A DNA stretch of 64,000 nt from Entomomonas sp945283395. Its GTDB lineage: Bacteria > Pseudomonadota > Gammaproteobacteria > Pseudomonadales > Pseudomonadaceae. This document shows positions 56,062-64,000 of this stretch, one piece after another. The notes under the pieces are model-generated. The model did no database searches and had not been told where the DNA came from. It saw nothing but the letters and a program-made list of their open reading frames with translations. Position 1 is the first letter of the stretch; each line of letters starts with the position of its first letter. The stretch covers positions 124,001 to 188,000 of the forward strand of contig CAMLLC010000002.1 of the NCBI GenBank assembly GCA_946480835.1, given 5' to 3'. The translations under genes and the position numbers were made by a program.

Positions 56062-58923
56062 ATGTCAGAATATACTTCTAATAGTTTGCCTACCAATTTT
56101 TCACATTCTATTAAACTACTAATTCCAGAGAGTCGCCGTTTTACAGATCCTATGTCAACATTAGCCTTTGGAACGGACGCAAGTTTTTATAGGCTTATTC
56201 CTAAATTAGTGGTTAGAGTTGAAAGCGAAGATGAAGTAGTAGCCATTTTAAAATCAGCTTTTAAAGAAAAAGTCGCTGTTACATTCCGAGCCGCTGGCAC
56301 TAGTCTATCTGGTCAAGCATCCACAGATTCTGTGTTATTAGTTTTAGGCGATAATTGGAATGCTAAGGAGATTCGTAACGAAGGCGAACAAATTCGTTTA
56401 CAACCTGGTGTTATAGGTGCTCATGCAAATAAATGGCTATTGCCTTATGGAAAAAAAATAGGACCTGATCCAGCTTCAATTGATGCTTGTAAAATTGGAG
56501 GTATTTTAGCTAATAATGCCAGCGGTATGTGTTGCGGAACATCACAAAATAGCTATAAAACTATTGCTGATCTTAGAGTGGTATTAGCCGATGGCACAGT
56601 ATTAGATACTGAGCAGCCTGAAAGTATAAAAAGCTTTAAACAATCTCACAGTGCTTTATTAGATGGATTAGCTGAACTTGCTAGAAAAACTCGGGCTAAC
56701 ACCGAATTAGCCGATAAAATTCGTTATAAATATCGACTTAAAAATACTACTGGTTTATCTATTAACGCCTTAGTTGATTTCGATGATCCTATAGAAATTT
56801 TAAAACATATCATGGTGGGCTCAGAGGGGATTCTCGGCTTTATTAGTGCAGTGACTTATAACACAGTACCTGAATTACCTTTCAAAGCTAGTGCTTTTAT
56901 AGTATTCCCAGATGTGGAGACTTGTTGTAAAGCTGTTCCTGTGCTTAAACAACAGCCTGTTTCTGCGGTGGAAATGCTTGATCGTCGCAGTATGAGGTCA
57001 GTTGAGAATAAACCAGGTTTACCTGCTTGGGTGAAAAGCCTTTCAGCAAATGCTTGTGCTTTATTAATCGAATCTCGTGCAACTAGTCCTAGTTTGTTGA
57101 ATGAGCAACTTAGCCAGATTATGAATGCTCTTAAGTCTTTCCCTATGGAGCAAAAAATAGATTTTACCCAAAATCCTGCTGAATATAATAAATTATGGGC
57201 TATCCGAAAAGAAACTTTCCCTGCGGTAGGAGGAGTACGAAAAACAGGAACTAGTGTTATTATAGAAGATGTAACTTTTCCTGTTGAACGCTTAGCCGAA
57301 GGTGCTAATAAGTTATTAGAGTTATTTGAAAAACATCATTATGACGAAGCTATTTTATTTGGTCATGCCTTAGAAGGTAATTTGCATTTCGTGTTTACTC
57401 AAGGATTTGATGATCCTGAACAAATAGCCCGTTATTCGGCTTTCATGGACGATGTTACGCATCTAGTGGCAGTAGATTTCGGTGGTTCACTTAAAGCTGA
57501 GCATGGGACTGGCCGAAATATGGCCCCTTTCGTAGAGCTCGAGTGGGGTACTGAAGCATGGCAGTTAATGTGGCAGATTAAAAAAATATTTGATCCAGAA
57601 CATATTCTCAACCCAGAAGTTGTTTTATCTAAAAATAAACATCTTCATTTACAAAATCTAAAGCCTTTACCAGAGGCAGACCCTTTAGTAGATCGTTGCA
57701 TGGAATGTGGTTTTTGTGAACCTGTTTGTCCTTCTAAAAACCTTACTTTATCTCCACGTCAACGTATTGTGATGTGGCGTGATATTCAGGCAAAAAAAAG
57801 GTCGGGGCAAGATATTGCTGAGCTAATGAAACGTTACCAATATTACGGAATAGATACCTGTGCAGCTACAGGCCTATGTTCTATTCGTTGTCCATTAGAT
57901 ATAAATACAGGAGGATTAATCAAACAGCTACGGGTCAATGGTGCTATACACTCGACTTCAGCTAATTGGATACGTGATCATTTCTCAACAGCGTTAAAAG
58001 GCGCGCGCTTCACTTTCTTTGTAGCTGCTACCGCACAGAAAATATTAGGAACTCCCATTATGGGAAATATTACGCATGGATTACGTAAACTTTCTTTTAA
58101 TCATGTACCTCGTTGGTCACCTGCCATGCCTTCTGCCGGCCAACCTCTTAGGTTTGTCCCTAATCCAACCGTAGCTTCTGATAAACCCAGAGTAGTTTAT
58201 TTTACTACCTGTGTATCCCGCATGATGGGGCCAGCTGTGAACGATGTTGACCAAGTACAATTAGTTTCAAAAACTAAAATTTTGTTAGAGAAAGCAGGTT
58301 ATCATGTTGTTTTACCAGAGCATATAGATGAATTATGTTGTGGCCAGCCTTTTGATTCCAAGGGTTATCCTAAACAAGCAGATGATAAACAAACTGAACT
58401 TTTAGAGGCATTACTTAAGGCTAGCCGTAATGGACAAGATCCAATTTATATGGATACTAGCTCTTGTAGTTTGCATATCATTCAGACTATTAAGAAGAAG
58501 GGGCTGCACTTAGCTGTATATGATTCAGTAGAGTTTATTCATAAATTCTTAATGGACCGTTTAGATTTCCATCCGATTGATGAAGATATAGCTTTACATA
58601 TCACTTGTAGTAGTCAACATCTTGGTGAAAATCAAGCATTCTTAGATATTGTAAAAAGTTGTACAACTAAACAAGTTATTGTTCCGGAAAATATTCATTG
58701 TTGTGCTTTTGCTGGAGATAAAGGTTTTAATGTGCCTGAACTCAATGCTCATTCATTGCGTACTCTAAAAACTACTGTCAAACAGTGTAAACAAGGTGTC
58801 TCCAACAGCCGTACCTGTGAAATTGGCTTAACAGAATATAGTGGCATAAGTTATCGCGGTCTTGTTTATTTGGTAGATAAAGTGACCACGGCTAAAAATT
58901 TTATCGAGACTGAGGCACGATGA
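56062..58923 (+). CDS. FAD/Fe-S D-lactate dehydrogenase, Dld-II type
   Basis: A 953-residue fusion of a GlcD-like FAD domain (N-terminal ~530 residues: FRAAGTSLSGQASTDSVL, GPDPASIDACKIGGILANNA, GSEGILGFISAVTY, FGHALEGNLHFVFTQ, KAEHGTGRN) and a GlcF-like Fe-S domain. The latter has CMECGFCEPVCP, CAATGLCSIRCP and two C-terminal CCG-type motifs (CCGQPFD, CCAFAGDKG). In Pseudomonas this type oxidises D-lactate to pyruvate and feeds electrons to quinone, beside lldP-lldD, which are absent here. A related D-2-hydroxyacid dehydrogenase is possible. Confidence 0.85.
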   Translation: MSEYTSNSLPTNFSHSIKLLIPESRRFTDPMSTLAFGTDASFYRLIPKLVVRVESEDEVVAILKSAFKEKVAVTFRAAGTSLSGQASTDSVLLVLGDNWNAKEIRNEGEQIRLQPGVIGAHANKWLLPYGKKIGPDPASIDACKIGGILANNASGMCCGTSQNSYKTIADLRVVLADGTVLDTEQPESIKSFKQSHSALLDGLAELARKTRANTELADKIRYKYRLKNTTGLSINALVDFDDPIEILKHIMVGSEGILGFISAVTYNTVPELPFKASAFIVFPDVETCCKAVPVLKQQPVSAVEMLDRRSMRSVENKPGLPAWVKSLSANACALLIESRATSPSLLNEQLSQIMNALKSFPMEQKIDFTQNPAEYNKLWAIRKETFPAVGGVRKTGTSVIIEDVTFPVERLAEGANKLLELFEKHHYDEAILFGHALEGNLHFVFTQGFDDPEQIARYSAFMDDVTHLVAVDFGGSLKAEHGTGRNMAPFVELEWGTEAWQLMWQIKKIFDPEHILNPEVVLSKNKHLHLQNLKPLPEADPLVDRCMECGFCEPVCPSKNLTLSPRQRIVMWRDIQAKKRSGQDIAELMKRYQYYGIDTCAATGLCSIRCPLDINTGGLIKQLRVNGAIHSTSANWIRDHFSTALKGARFTFFVAATAQKILGTPIMGNITHGLRKLSFNHVPRWSPAMPSAGQPLRFVPNPTVASDKPRVVYFTTCVSRMMGPAVNDVDQVQLVSKTKILLEKAGYHVVLPEHIDELCCGQPFDSKGYPKQADDKQTELLEALLKASRNGQDPIYMDTSSCSLHIIQTIKKKGLHLAVYDSVEFIHKFLMDRLDFHPIDEDIALHITCSSQHLGENQAFLDIVKSCTTKQVIVPENIHCCAFAGDKGFNVPELNAHSLRTLKTTVKQCKQGVSNSRTCEIGLTEYSGISYRGLVYLVDKVTTAKNFIETEAR

Positions 58924-58945
58924 ACTAAGATACTTATTAAGGTAA

Positions 58946-58980
58946 ATGTTGATAACTTACTAAAACTAGGTTATCAACAT
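58946..58980. terminator. Perfect inverted repeat after the D-lactate dehydrogenase gene
   Basis: ATGTTGATAAC (58946-58956) and GTTATCAACAT (58970-58980) form an 11-bp perfect stem with a 13-base loop, 22 bases after the stop. No T-run follows. Each arm also contains a DnaA-box-like TTATCAACA. Confidence 0.4.
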
Positions 58981-59441
58981 AAGCTAAAGGCTAATTGGTT
59001 TAATCCTAGCAAATTTAATATCTTAAGAATCTCATGGTGTGTCGATTTAATTCAAGTGATTAGACTAAAAAATAATTAAAATAACTTGACTTATTCACAA
59101 AGCCTGAAAATACTTGGTTTTTTACTATAAAATATTTTTGGTAATATTATTTTTATATAACATATTGTTTTAATTGAACTTTTCTGTTATTTAAAAAATA
59201 AACAATTTGTGGCCAAGGTAGTTATTAGCTAGCATAGAGGGACTTTTAAAGAGTTTATAAACAGAGTTATCCACAGCTTTTGTGGATATGTTATTTGTCA
59301 ATAGTCTTTGTTCAATAATGTGTTTTATTTAAAGGATGAATTTATAAAAAAGCTAGAGCAAACTAAACTAGATAGCGAAAACGTATTTACAAAATAACAA
59401 TTTTGAAAGCTGTAAGAAGATTTTTATAGAGGTTATTAACA
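58947..59441. promoter_or_regulatory. Cluster of DnaA-box-like sequences
   Basis: In an 828-base gene-free spacer I see TGTTGATAA (58947), TTATCAACA (58971), TTATTCACA (59091), a perfect TTATCCACA (59267-59275) facing TGTGGATAT (59281-59289), and TTATTAACA (59433). Runs of nearly pure A/T lie at 59118-59205. This could be a DnaA-binding region. Both flanking genes converge on it and dnaA is not present. The rest of the spacer (59442-59683) shows nothing recognisable. Confidence 0.4.
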
Positions 59442-59683
59442 TAAGTTAATAAAGTTAAGTTATGACTATTTGCTGTTAATAGCCTCCTGTTTTCTAAGGT
59501 TTAGAATTAATTACTTAACTTAGAATCATTGAAAAGTTCTCGGTCAGGCAAAAATTAACTAATGTCAGGTTAAGTATCCTTTAAAAAGCTAGCAGTTATT
59601 TCAGCTTTAATTAAGAATAAATTCACAACTAATGGATTCAATGTTGTAAAAGGGGGAGACTTGTTTGAGCAGCAAGAAAAATT

Positions 59684-59724
59684 GAATATAAGTAGTTAAC
59701 TAACTATTATAGTAGCTTATATTC
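59684..59724 (-). terminator. Probable terminator of the kds-lpt operon
   Basis: On the minus strand GAATATAAG (59724-59716) pairs with CTTATATTC (59692-59684) around a 23-base loop, and AATTTTTC follows. It is 28 bases after the lptB stop. Confidence 0.5.
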
Positions 59725-59751
59725 ACCCCTTAATTGCAAAAAAATCATCAT

Positions 59752-60477
59752 CTATAGACGAAATTCATGCCCTAAATAAACATCTTTTACAATCTCATTA
59801 GCTAAGATTTGTTCGGAGTTACCTTGTGCAATAGTCTTACCTTCATTAACTATATAAGCTTTTTCGCATATATCTAATGTTTCTCTTACGTTATGATCCG
59901 TAATAAGAATGCCTATACCACGATTTTTCAAATGATATATTATTTGTTTAATATCGTTGATGGAAATAGGATCTACACCTGCAAAAGGCTCATCTAATAA
60001 AATAAATTTGGGATTACAAGCTAATGCTCTTGCTATCTCTACTCTACGTCTTTCCCCTCCTGATAAGCTCATTCCTATATTATTACGAATATGATTTATG
60101 TGAAATTCATTGAGTAAGCTTTCTAGATTCTGGTTACGTTCTTTTGCAGTTAAATCCTTACGCAATTCGAGAATAGCCATAATATTTTCAGTGACGGTAA
60201 GTTTCCGAAAGATTGAAGGCTCTTGGGGTAAGTAACCAATCCCTGCTTTAGCACGACTATGCATTGGAAAATTGGTAATATCTTGACCATCAATACGAAT
60301 AATCCCAGTTTCAGGGAAAATAAGTCCTACTATCATATAGAAATAAGTAGTTTTTCCTGCTCCATTGGGGCCTAAAAGACCGACTATACTACCACTTTCA
60401 ATAGATAGATCTACACCATCTACTACTTTACGTCCAAGATAACTTTTTACTAAATTGGTTGCTGCTAATGTAGTCAT
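59752..60477 (-). CDS. lptB: LPS export ATPase LptB
   Basis: A 241-residue ABC ATPase that powers LPS extraction with LptFG. Walker A GPNGAGKTT near residues 36-44, Q-loop GIGYLPQEPSIFRKLTV, signature LSGGERRRVEIARAL, Walker B FILLDEPFAGVDPI and switch His in LITDHNVRETL are intact and typical of LptB. Its ATG overlaps the lptA stop by one base. Last gene of kdsD-kdsC-lptC-lptA-lptB. Confidence 0.97.
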   Translation of the reverse strand: MTTLAATNLVKSYLGRKVVDGVDLSIESGSIVGLLGPNGAGKTTYFYMIVGLIFPETGIIRIDGQDITNFPMHSRAKAGIGYLPQEPSIFRKLTVTENIMAILELRKDLTAKERNQNLESLLNEFHINHIRNNIGMSLSGGERRRVEIARALACNPKFILLDEPFAGVDPISINDIKQIIYHLKNRGIGILITDHNVRETLDICEKAYIVNEGKTIAQGNSEQILANEIVKDVYLGHEFRL

Positions 60478-61004
60478 TATTTAGTACCTTTTTTCTTTTC
60501 AGGCTCTAATACCACATTAATCCGGCCAGGTTTAGTTCCCACACTGCCTGAGCGCTTATTACCTGCACTAATTAATTTTCGAGATGTGTCATAAACTATT
60601 TTATCACCAGTAAACACATTATTGTTCTGAACGACTTTGGCATTATCTATTAAAATAACTAATTTTTTAGTTACTTGATATTGAATAGTTTTAGCATAAG
60701 ATTTAACCACTGGATCATCGGCTGAGGGTTTTTGTTCATAGTAAGCTGGATTACCCTGTGATGTCATCATTTCAATTTCACCATCTTTATTACGTGTGAT
60801 AGTAACAGTGTGCCCCAATACTTTCATGCTGCCCTGAGTAATTATTACGTTGCCTCGGTAAACTAATATTCCTTTATTATTGTCAAGATCAGCACTATCG
60901 GCTTGGACATTAATAGGTTGTTGGCTATCTGTTGGTAAAGCATAGCCAATAGTGGCAAAAGCTAATAATAGAGTAAAGGTTGCAAAGAGTTTGATTCTCG
61001 TCAT
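60477..61004 (-). CDS. lptA: LPS transport periplasmic protein LptA
   Basis: A 175-residue periplasmic bridge protein. A signal peptide (~1-22, ending GYA-L) precedes the OstA beta-jellyroll (~30-150): PINVQADSADLDNNKGILVY, GNVIITQGSMKVLGHTVTI and DNAKVVQNNNVFTGDKIVYD. The C-terminal tail is basic and Pro/Gly-rich. It overlaps lptC by four bases (ATGA), so the export components are coupled. Confidence 0.94.
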   Translation of the reverse strand: MTRIKLFATFTLLLAFATIGYALPTDSQQPINVQADSADLDNNKGILVYRGNVIITQGSMKVLGHTVTITRNKDGEIEMMTSQGNPAYYEQKPSADDPVVKSYAKTIQYQVTKKLVILIDNAKVVQNNNVFTGDKIVYDTSRKLISAGNKRSGSVGTKPGRINVVLEPEKKKGTK

Positions 61005-61615
61005 TCTGGCCTCTTGTTAATTTGAGTTTTTACTTTTGATAACAACTGTAATCGGTTTTGTTCAAAATAAGCTTTAACACCTATACCTGATGATAGCCCG
61101 TCATCAGACGAAATAGTGGTGAAATCTTTAGATTCGGCATATTTTTGGTCGGGATAAATCATTACAAATCCGTATTTAATAGGATCAGTATCATTTTTAC
61201 GTTGGCCTATTTCAAAGTGATTTGTTTGTCCTTTTTCATCGACTTGAGTACCTTTGACATTGTTGATAAGTTTAACCGTTTTGCCCTTAGGCCCTACTTC
61301 ACCTGTATCACTCCGTATAAACCAAGGATTTGTAGAGTTTTTATAAATATGAGCAGTAGGATTAGTTAAATAACTGATATCAGTACTTTCGGCTTGAATG
61401 AGTTTTTCAGCTGTCATTTGATAATTAATAGCACCGTTTTCTTGGTATTGCACTACATAGACATCAGTAGCGAAGGAACTGACTTGCGGTGAATGACTAT
61501 TGTCTGTAGTTTGTTCAGATGTGGTATCTATCAAATATTCATACATCACAACTAGTAAAATAAGTATTAACAAAATACTTATCTTATAAAAAAAAGATTT
61601 AAGCGCTTTATTCAT
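61001..61615 (-). CDS. lptC: LPS transport protein LptC
   Basis: A 204-residue membrane-anchored protein that passes LPS from LptBFG to LptA. One N-terminal membrane helix (~8-28) is followed by a periplasmic OstA-like fold, with YQMTAEKLIQAESTDISYL and VKLINNVKGTQVD. Overall similarity within the LptC family is low; position between kdsC and lptA settles the call. It starts one base from the kdsC stop. Confidence 0.9.
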   Translation of the reverse strand: MNKALKSFFYKISILLILILLVVMYEYLIDTTSEQTTDNSHSPQVSSFATDVYVVQYQENGAINYQMTAEKLIQAESTDISYLTNPTAHIYKNSTNPWFIRSDTGEVGPKGKTVKLINNVKGTQVDEKGQTNHFEIGQRKNDTDPIKYGFVMIYPDQKYAESKDFTTISSDDGLSSGIGVKAYFEQNRLQLLSKVKTQINKRPE

Positions 61616-62140
61616 TTATAAGTACTGTTTTTGGATGGACGGCAATTGTCCTTGGGCTAATAATAGAAGTTCACAGAATTCACGGACAGCTCCCTTCCCA
61701 CCTTCAGCTTTGGTACAGCTAAAAGCATGTTGTTTAACAAAAGTATGAGCATTGGCTACCGCCATGCCTAAGCCAACTCTTTTAATCACAGTTAAATCCG
61801 GTAAATCATCTCCTAAATAAGCTACATTCTCATAATCTAAATGAATTTCGGCTAAAAGTTCGTTTAATGCAGTTAATTTGTCTTCACGTCCATGATAATA
61901 ATGTTGAATGCCTAGATTATTTATCCGATTTTCGACTACGGCACAAGTCCTTCCTGTAATTACAGCCGTTTGAATGCCTGTTTGGATAAGCATTTTAATA
62001 CCTAATCCATCAAGGCTATTAAAAGATTTGAATTCACTACCATCTGGTAGAAAGTAAAGCCGTCCATCTGTCATTACACCATCTATATCAAACACGGCAA
62101 GTTTGATTTTTTTAGCTCTTGTAGTGAAGTCATGTAGCAT
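61616..62140 (-). CDS. kdsC: 3-deoxy-D-manno-octulosonate-8-phosphate phosphatase
   Basis: A 174-residue HAD phosphatase that makes free Kdo from Kdo-8-phosphate. The nucleophile motif is LAVFDIDGVMTDGRLYF near 14-30, motif II is VITGRTCAVV, and motif III/IV is YLGDDLPDLTVIKRVGLG. The short C1-type form without a cap domain acts as a tetramer. Gene order matches Pseudomonas; kdsD is one base upstream. Confidence 0.96.
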   Translation of the reverse strand: MLHDFTTRAKKIKLAVFDIDGVMTDGRLYFLPDGSEFKSFNSLDGLGIKMLIQTGIQTAVITGRTCAVVENRINNLGIQHYYHGREDKLTALNELLAEIHLDYENVAYLGDDLPDLTVIKRVGLGMAVANAHTFVKQHAFSCTKAEGGKGAVREFCELLLLAQGQLPSIQKQYL

Positions 62141-62141
62141 G

Positions 62142-63116
62142 TTAAATGACTCCTGCGCGTGTCAAATCATGAATATGTAATACACCAATAGGCTGTTGTA
62201 GGTCATTTATTATAGGTAACACACTAATTTTATGATCATCCATTATTTTTAATGCCTCGGCTGCTAACATTTCGGGTTTTGCAGTTTTGCTATGAGTGGT
62301 CATCACTTGTTCAATATTTAAATGACGAATATCTATGTCTTTATCTAATGTGCGCCTTAAGTCACCATCAGTATAGACCCCTACCAATTTATCTTGATTA
62401 TCTACAATTAAAGCTATACCCAGTCCTACACGTGACATTTCTGATAAAGCTTCTTTTAAAGGAGTAGATGAGTTTACTTTGGGTAATTCCTTATCAGTAT
62501 GCATAATATCTGCAATTTTTAAGAGTAAACGACGACCTAATGCGCCACCTGGATGAGAAAAAGCAAAGTCTTCTGCCGTAAAACCACGCGCTTCTAATAA
62601 AGCAATAGCTATAGCGTCGCCTAAGACTAAGGTTACGGTTGTAGAAGAAGTAGGGGCTAAGTTTAATGGACAAGCCTCTTGTTCAACATAAGTATTTAAA
62701 TTAACATCAGATGCTTGGGCGAGAGGAGAAGAAGTATTACCAGTAATACTAATTAGAGTAATACCTAGTCTTTTGATAAGAGGTAACAACATGGTTATTT
62801 CTGAAGTGGTACCCGAATTGGAAATAGCTAAAATGATATCACCTCTAGTAATCATCCCCATATCTCCATGACTTGCCTCAGCGGGATGCACAAAAAAAGC
62901 AGGAGTCCCTGTGCTGGCCAATGTTGCAGCTATCTTTCGACCAATATGTCCAGATTTACCCATGCCAAGTACAACTATGCGACCTTTGGCAGTAAGCATT
63001 AATTTACAAGCTGTTACAAAGTTCTCATCAATATGTTGTTTAAGTAAGTCAATGGCTTGTGCTTCCAGCTCTATAGTACGCTTTGCCGTATTAATAAAGT
63101 CAGATTTATTGTTCAT
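62142..63116 (-). CDS. kdsD: Arabinose-5-phosphate isomerase KdsD
   Basis: A 324-residue isomerase that makes D-arabinose-5-phosphate for Kdo synthesis. The N-terminal SIS sugar-isomerase domain (~30-180: GRIVVLGMGKSGHIGRKIAATLAS is split here as GKSGHIGRKIAATLAS, then EASHGDMGMITRGD and ISNSGTTSEI) precedes two CBS domains (~205-324). The CBS pair carries GIALIVDNQDKLVGVYTDGD and the C-terminal HKISVLPIINDL. First gene of the operon, divergent from mlaF. Confidence 0.95.
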   Translation of the reverse strand: MNNKSDFINTAKRTIELEAQAIDLLKQHIDENFVTACKLMLTAKGRIVVLGMGKSGHIGRKIAATLASTGTPAFFVHPAEASHGDMGMITRGDIILAISNSGTTSEITMLLPLIKRLGITLISITGNTSSPLAQASDVNLNTYVEQEACPLNLAPTSSTTVTLVLGDAIAIALLEARGFTAEDFAFSHPGGALGRRLLLKIADIMHTDKELPKVNSSTPLKEALSEMSRVGLGIALIVDNQDKLVGVYTDGDLRRTLDKDIDIRHLNIEQVMTTHSKTAKPEMLAAEALKIMDDHKISVLPIINDLQQPIGVLHIHDLTRAGVI

Positions 63117-63214
63117 TAGTTTACTATAATCTAATTATTGAAAGTATAATTATAACAATAAAATGTTTTAAGTAATTAAATAATATTATTTAATTTAGTT
63201 ACAGTTCATTTAAT

Positions 63215-63230
63215 ACCTATTCCAATAGGT
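63215..63230. promoter_or_regulatory. 16-bp perfect palindrome between kdsD and mlaF
   Basis: ACCTATTCCAATAGGT: ACCTATT and AATAGGT are perfect complements around CC. It lies 84 bases before mlaF and 99 before kdsD in their shared promoter region, a typical place for an operator. The protein that might bind is unknown. Confidence 0.35.
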
Positions 63231-63313
63231 TAAGATATAGTATATGTAAATTAATAAATTTACGTAGCTCGTTATATCATTTAATACAAATATCGAACTT
63301 TAAGGAGATTAAG

Positions 63314-64000
63314 ATGACATCTGATAGCAATTATGCAGTGGAATTGCAAAAAATGTCATTCAAGCGTGGTACACGTTATATTTTTAAAGATGTAGATATT
63401 ACCATTCCACATAATAAAATAACTGCTATTATGGGGCCATCTGGATGTGGTAAAACAACGCTATTAAATTTGATAAGTGGCCAATTGTTACCTTGCCAAG
63501 GCAAAGTTATTATTGATGGGAAAAATATTCCTGATTTAGGTCGTTCTCAATTATTTGATTTACGTAAAGAAATGGGAGTTCTTTTCCAAAGTGGTGCGCT
63601 TTTTACTGATATGACAGTCTTTGAAAATGTGGCTTTCCCTTTGCGGATTCATACTGATCTGCCAGAAGAAATGATAAGAGACATTGTCTTAATGAAATTG
63701 CAAGCAGTTGGGCTAAGAGGTGCAACTGGTTTGATGCCTGATGAGTTATCTGGCGGTATGAAGCGTCGGGTGGCTTTGGCACGTGCGATTGCTATGGACC
63801 CACAAATCTTATTGTATGATGAGCCGTTTGCTGGACAAGATCCGATAGCTATGGGAGTACTTGTCAGATTGATTAAATTATTAAATGATGCTTTAAGTAT
63901 TACTAGTGTCATTGTTTCTCACGATATAGATGAAACGTGTAGTATAGCTGACTACATTTATGTGGTTGGCAATGCTGAAGTACTAGGCTATGGTACTCCT
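63314..64000 (+). CDS. mlaF: Phospholipid ABC transporter ATPase MlaF, N-terminal part (runs off the window)
   Basis: The first 229 codons of MlaF, the ATPase of the MlaFEDB complex that maintains outer-membrane lipid asymmetry. Visible are MSFKRGTRYIFKDVDITIP, Walker A GPSGCGKTT near 40-48, Q-loop VLFQSGALFTDMTVFENVAF, signature LSGGMKRRVALARAI, Walker B ILLYDEPFAGQDPI and switch His in VSHDIDET. AAGGAGA at 63302-63308 is a strong ribosome binding site before ATG 63314. The gene is open to the window edge. Pseudomonas also has mlaF divergent from kdsD. Confidence 0.96.
   Translation, partial: MTSDSNYAVELQKMSFKRGTRYIFKDVDITIPHNKITAIMGPSGCGKTTLLNLISGQLLPCQGKVIIDGKNIPDLGRSQLFDLRKEMGVLFQSGALFTDMTVFENVAFPLRIHTDLPEEMIRDIVLMKLQAVGLRGATGLMPDELSGGMKRRVALARAIAMDPQILLYDEPFAGQDPIAMGVLVRLIKLLNDALSITSVIVSHDIDETCSIADYIYVVGNAEVLGYGTP

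Noticed and set aside
58924..59751. Chromosomal replication origin
   Set aside because: DnaA-box-like sites are present, but genes converge here instead of diverging, and dnaA, dnaN or gyrB are not adjacent. Kept only as a DnaA-box cluster.

Overview
The window looks like the chromosome of a low-GC gammaproteobacterium close to Pseudomonas. The proteins match Pseudomonas families closely (BamD, CarA, NadK, FAD/Fe-S D-lactate dehydrogenase, the lpt/kds cluster). Several local gene orders are those of Pseudomonas: recA-recX beside pncC; dprA/LysM/def/fmt/rsmB; pgeF-rluD next to bamD; carA-LysE-carB-greA-DUF4149; kdsD-kdsC-lptC-lptA-lptB with mlaF divergent. The DNA is very AT-rich, intergenic regions are long and A/T-dominated, and codons end mostly in A or T. 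An insect-associated Pseudomonadaceae such as Entomomonas would fit; that is inference from memory, not a search. Blocks that are far apart in Pseudomonas lie side by side here, so the chromosome has been shuffled.

Layout. 1-3.0 kb: end of folA, then the sulfite reductase pair cysI-DUF934. 3.2-6.0 kb: multicopper oxidase and a SotB-type exporter. 6.3-8.5 kb: pncC, recA, recX. 8.5-13.3 kb: LysE exporter, YadGH ABC exporter, acyltransferase, YbgA-like protein. 13.3-17.3 kb: photolyase, DUF815 ATPase, siderophore-interacting reductase and a small unknown ORF. 17.5-20.1 kb: exbB-exbD-orf105-tonB, with an unrecognised gene between exbD and tonB. 20.5-26.5 kb: aroC, S49 peptidase, HhH protein, ogt, rsmJ, flavin reductase, FabK-like enoyl-ACP reductase. 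26.6-32.6 kb: an IS remnant, dprA, LysM protein, def-fmt-rsmB. 32.7-37.8 kb: cobalamin riboswitch, btuB-type receptor and btuF-C-D ABC importer. 38-43 kb: small membrane protein, carbonic anhydrase, pgeF, rluD, bamD. 43.1-45.2 kb: a decayed transposase and mpl. 45.7-51.8 kb: carA-lysE-carB-greA-DUF4149 behind a structured leader. 52.2-58.9 kb: YcgN protein, nadK, a secreted MORN-repeat protein, D-lactate dehydrogenase. 59.8-64 kb: kdsD-kdsC-lptC-lptA-lptB and the start of mlaF.

The genes are mainly housekeeping: envelope biogenesis (LPS transport, Kdo synthesis, BamD, Mpl, MlaF), pyrimidine/arginine precursor synthesis, DNA repair (RecA/RecX, Ogt, photolyase) and translation (Def, Fmt, RsmB, RsmJ, RluD). 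One coherent theme is TonB-energised uptake: ExbBD-TonB would power the riboswitch-controlled cobalamin receptor, with BtuFCD for the inner membrane and the ferric-siderophore reductase for iron release. No tRNA, rRNA, CRISPR array, prophage or intact IS was seen.

The most unusual items are the unknown basic gene inside exbBD-tonB, the FabK-like reductase, the nested hairpin in the carA leader, two related decayed IS copies (one a short deletion derivative with both ends), a DnaA-box-rich 0.8 kb spacer, and a recA promoter with no recognisable LexA box.
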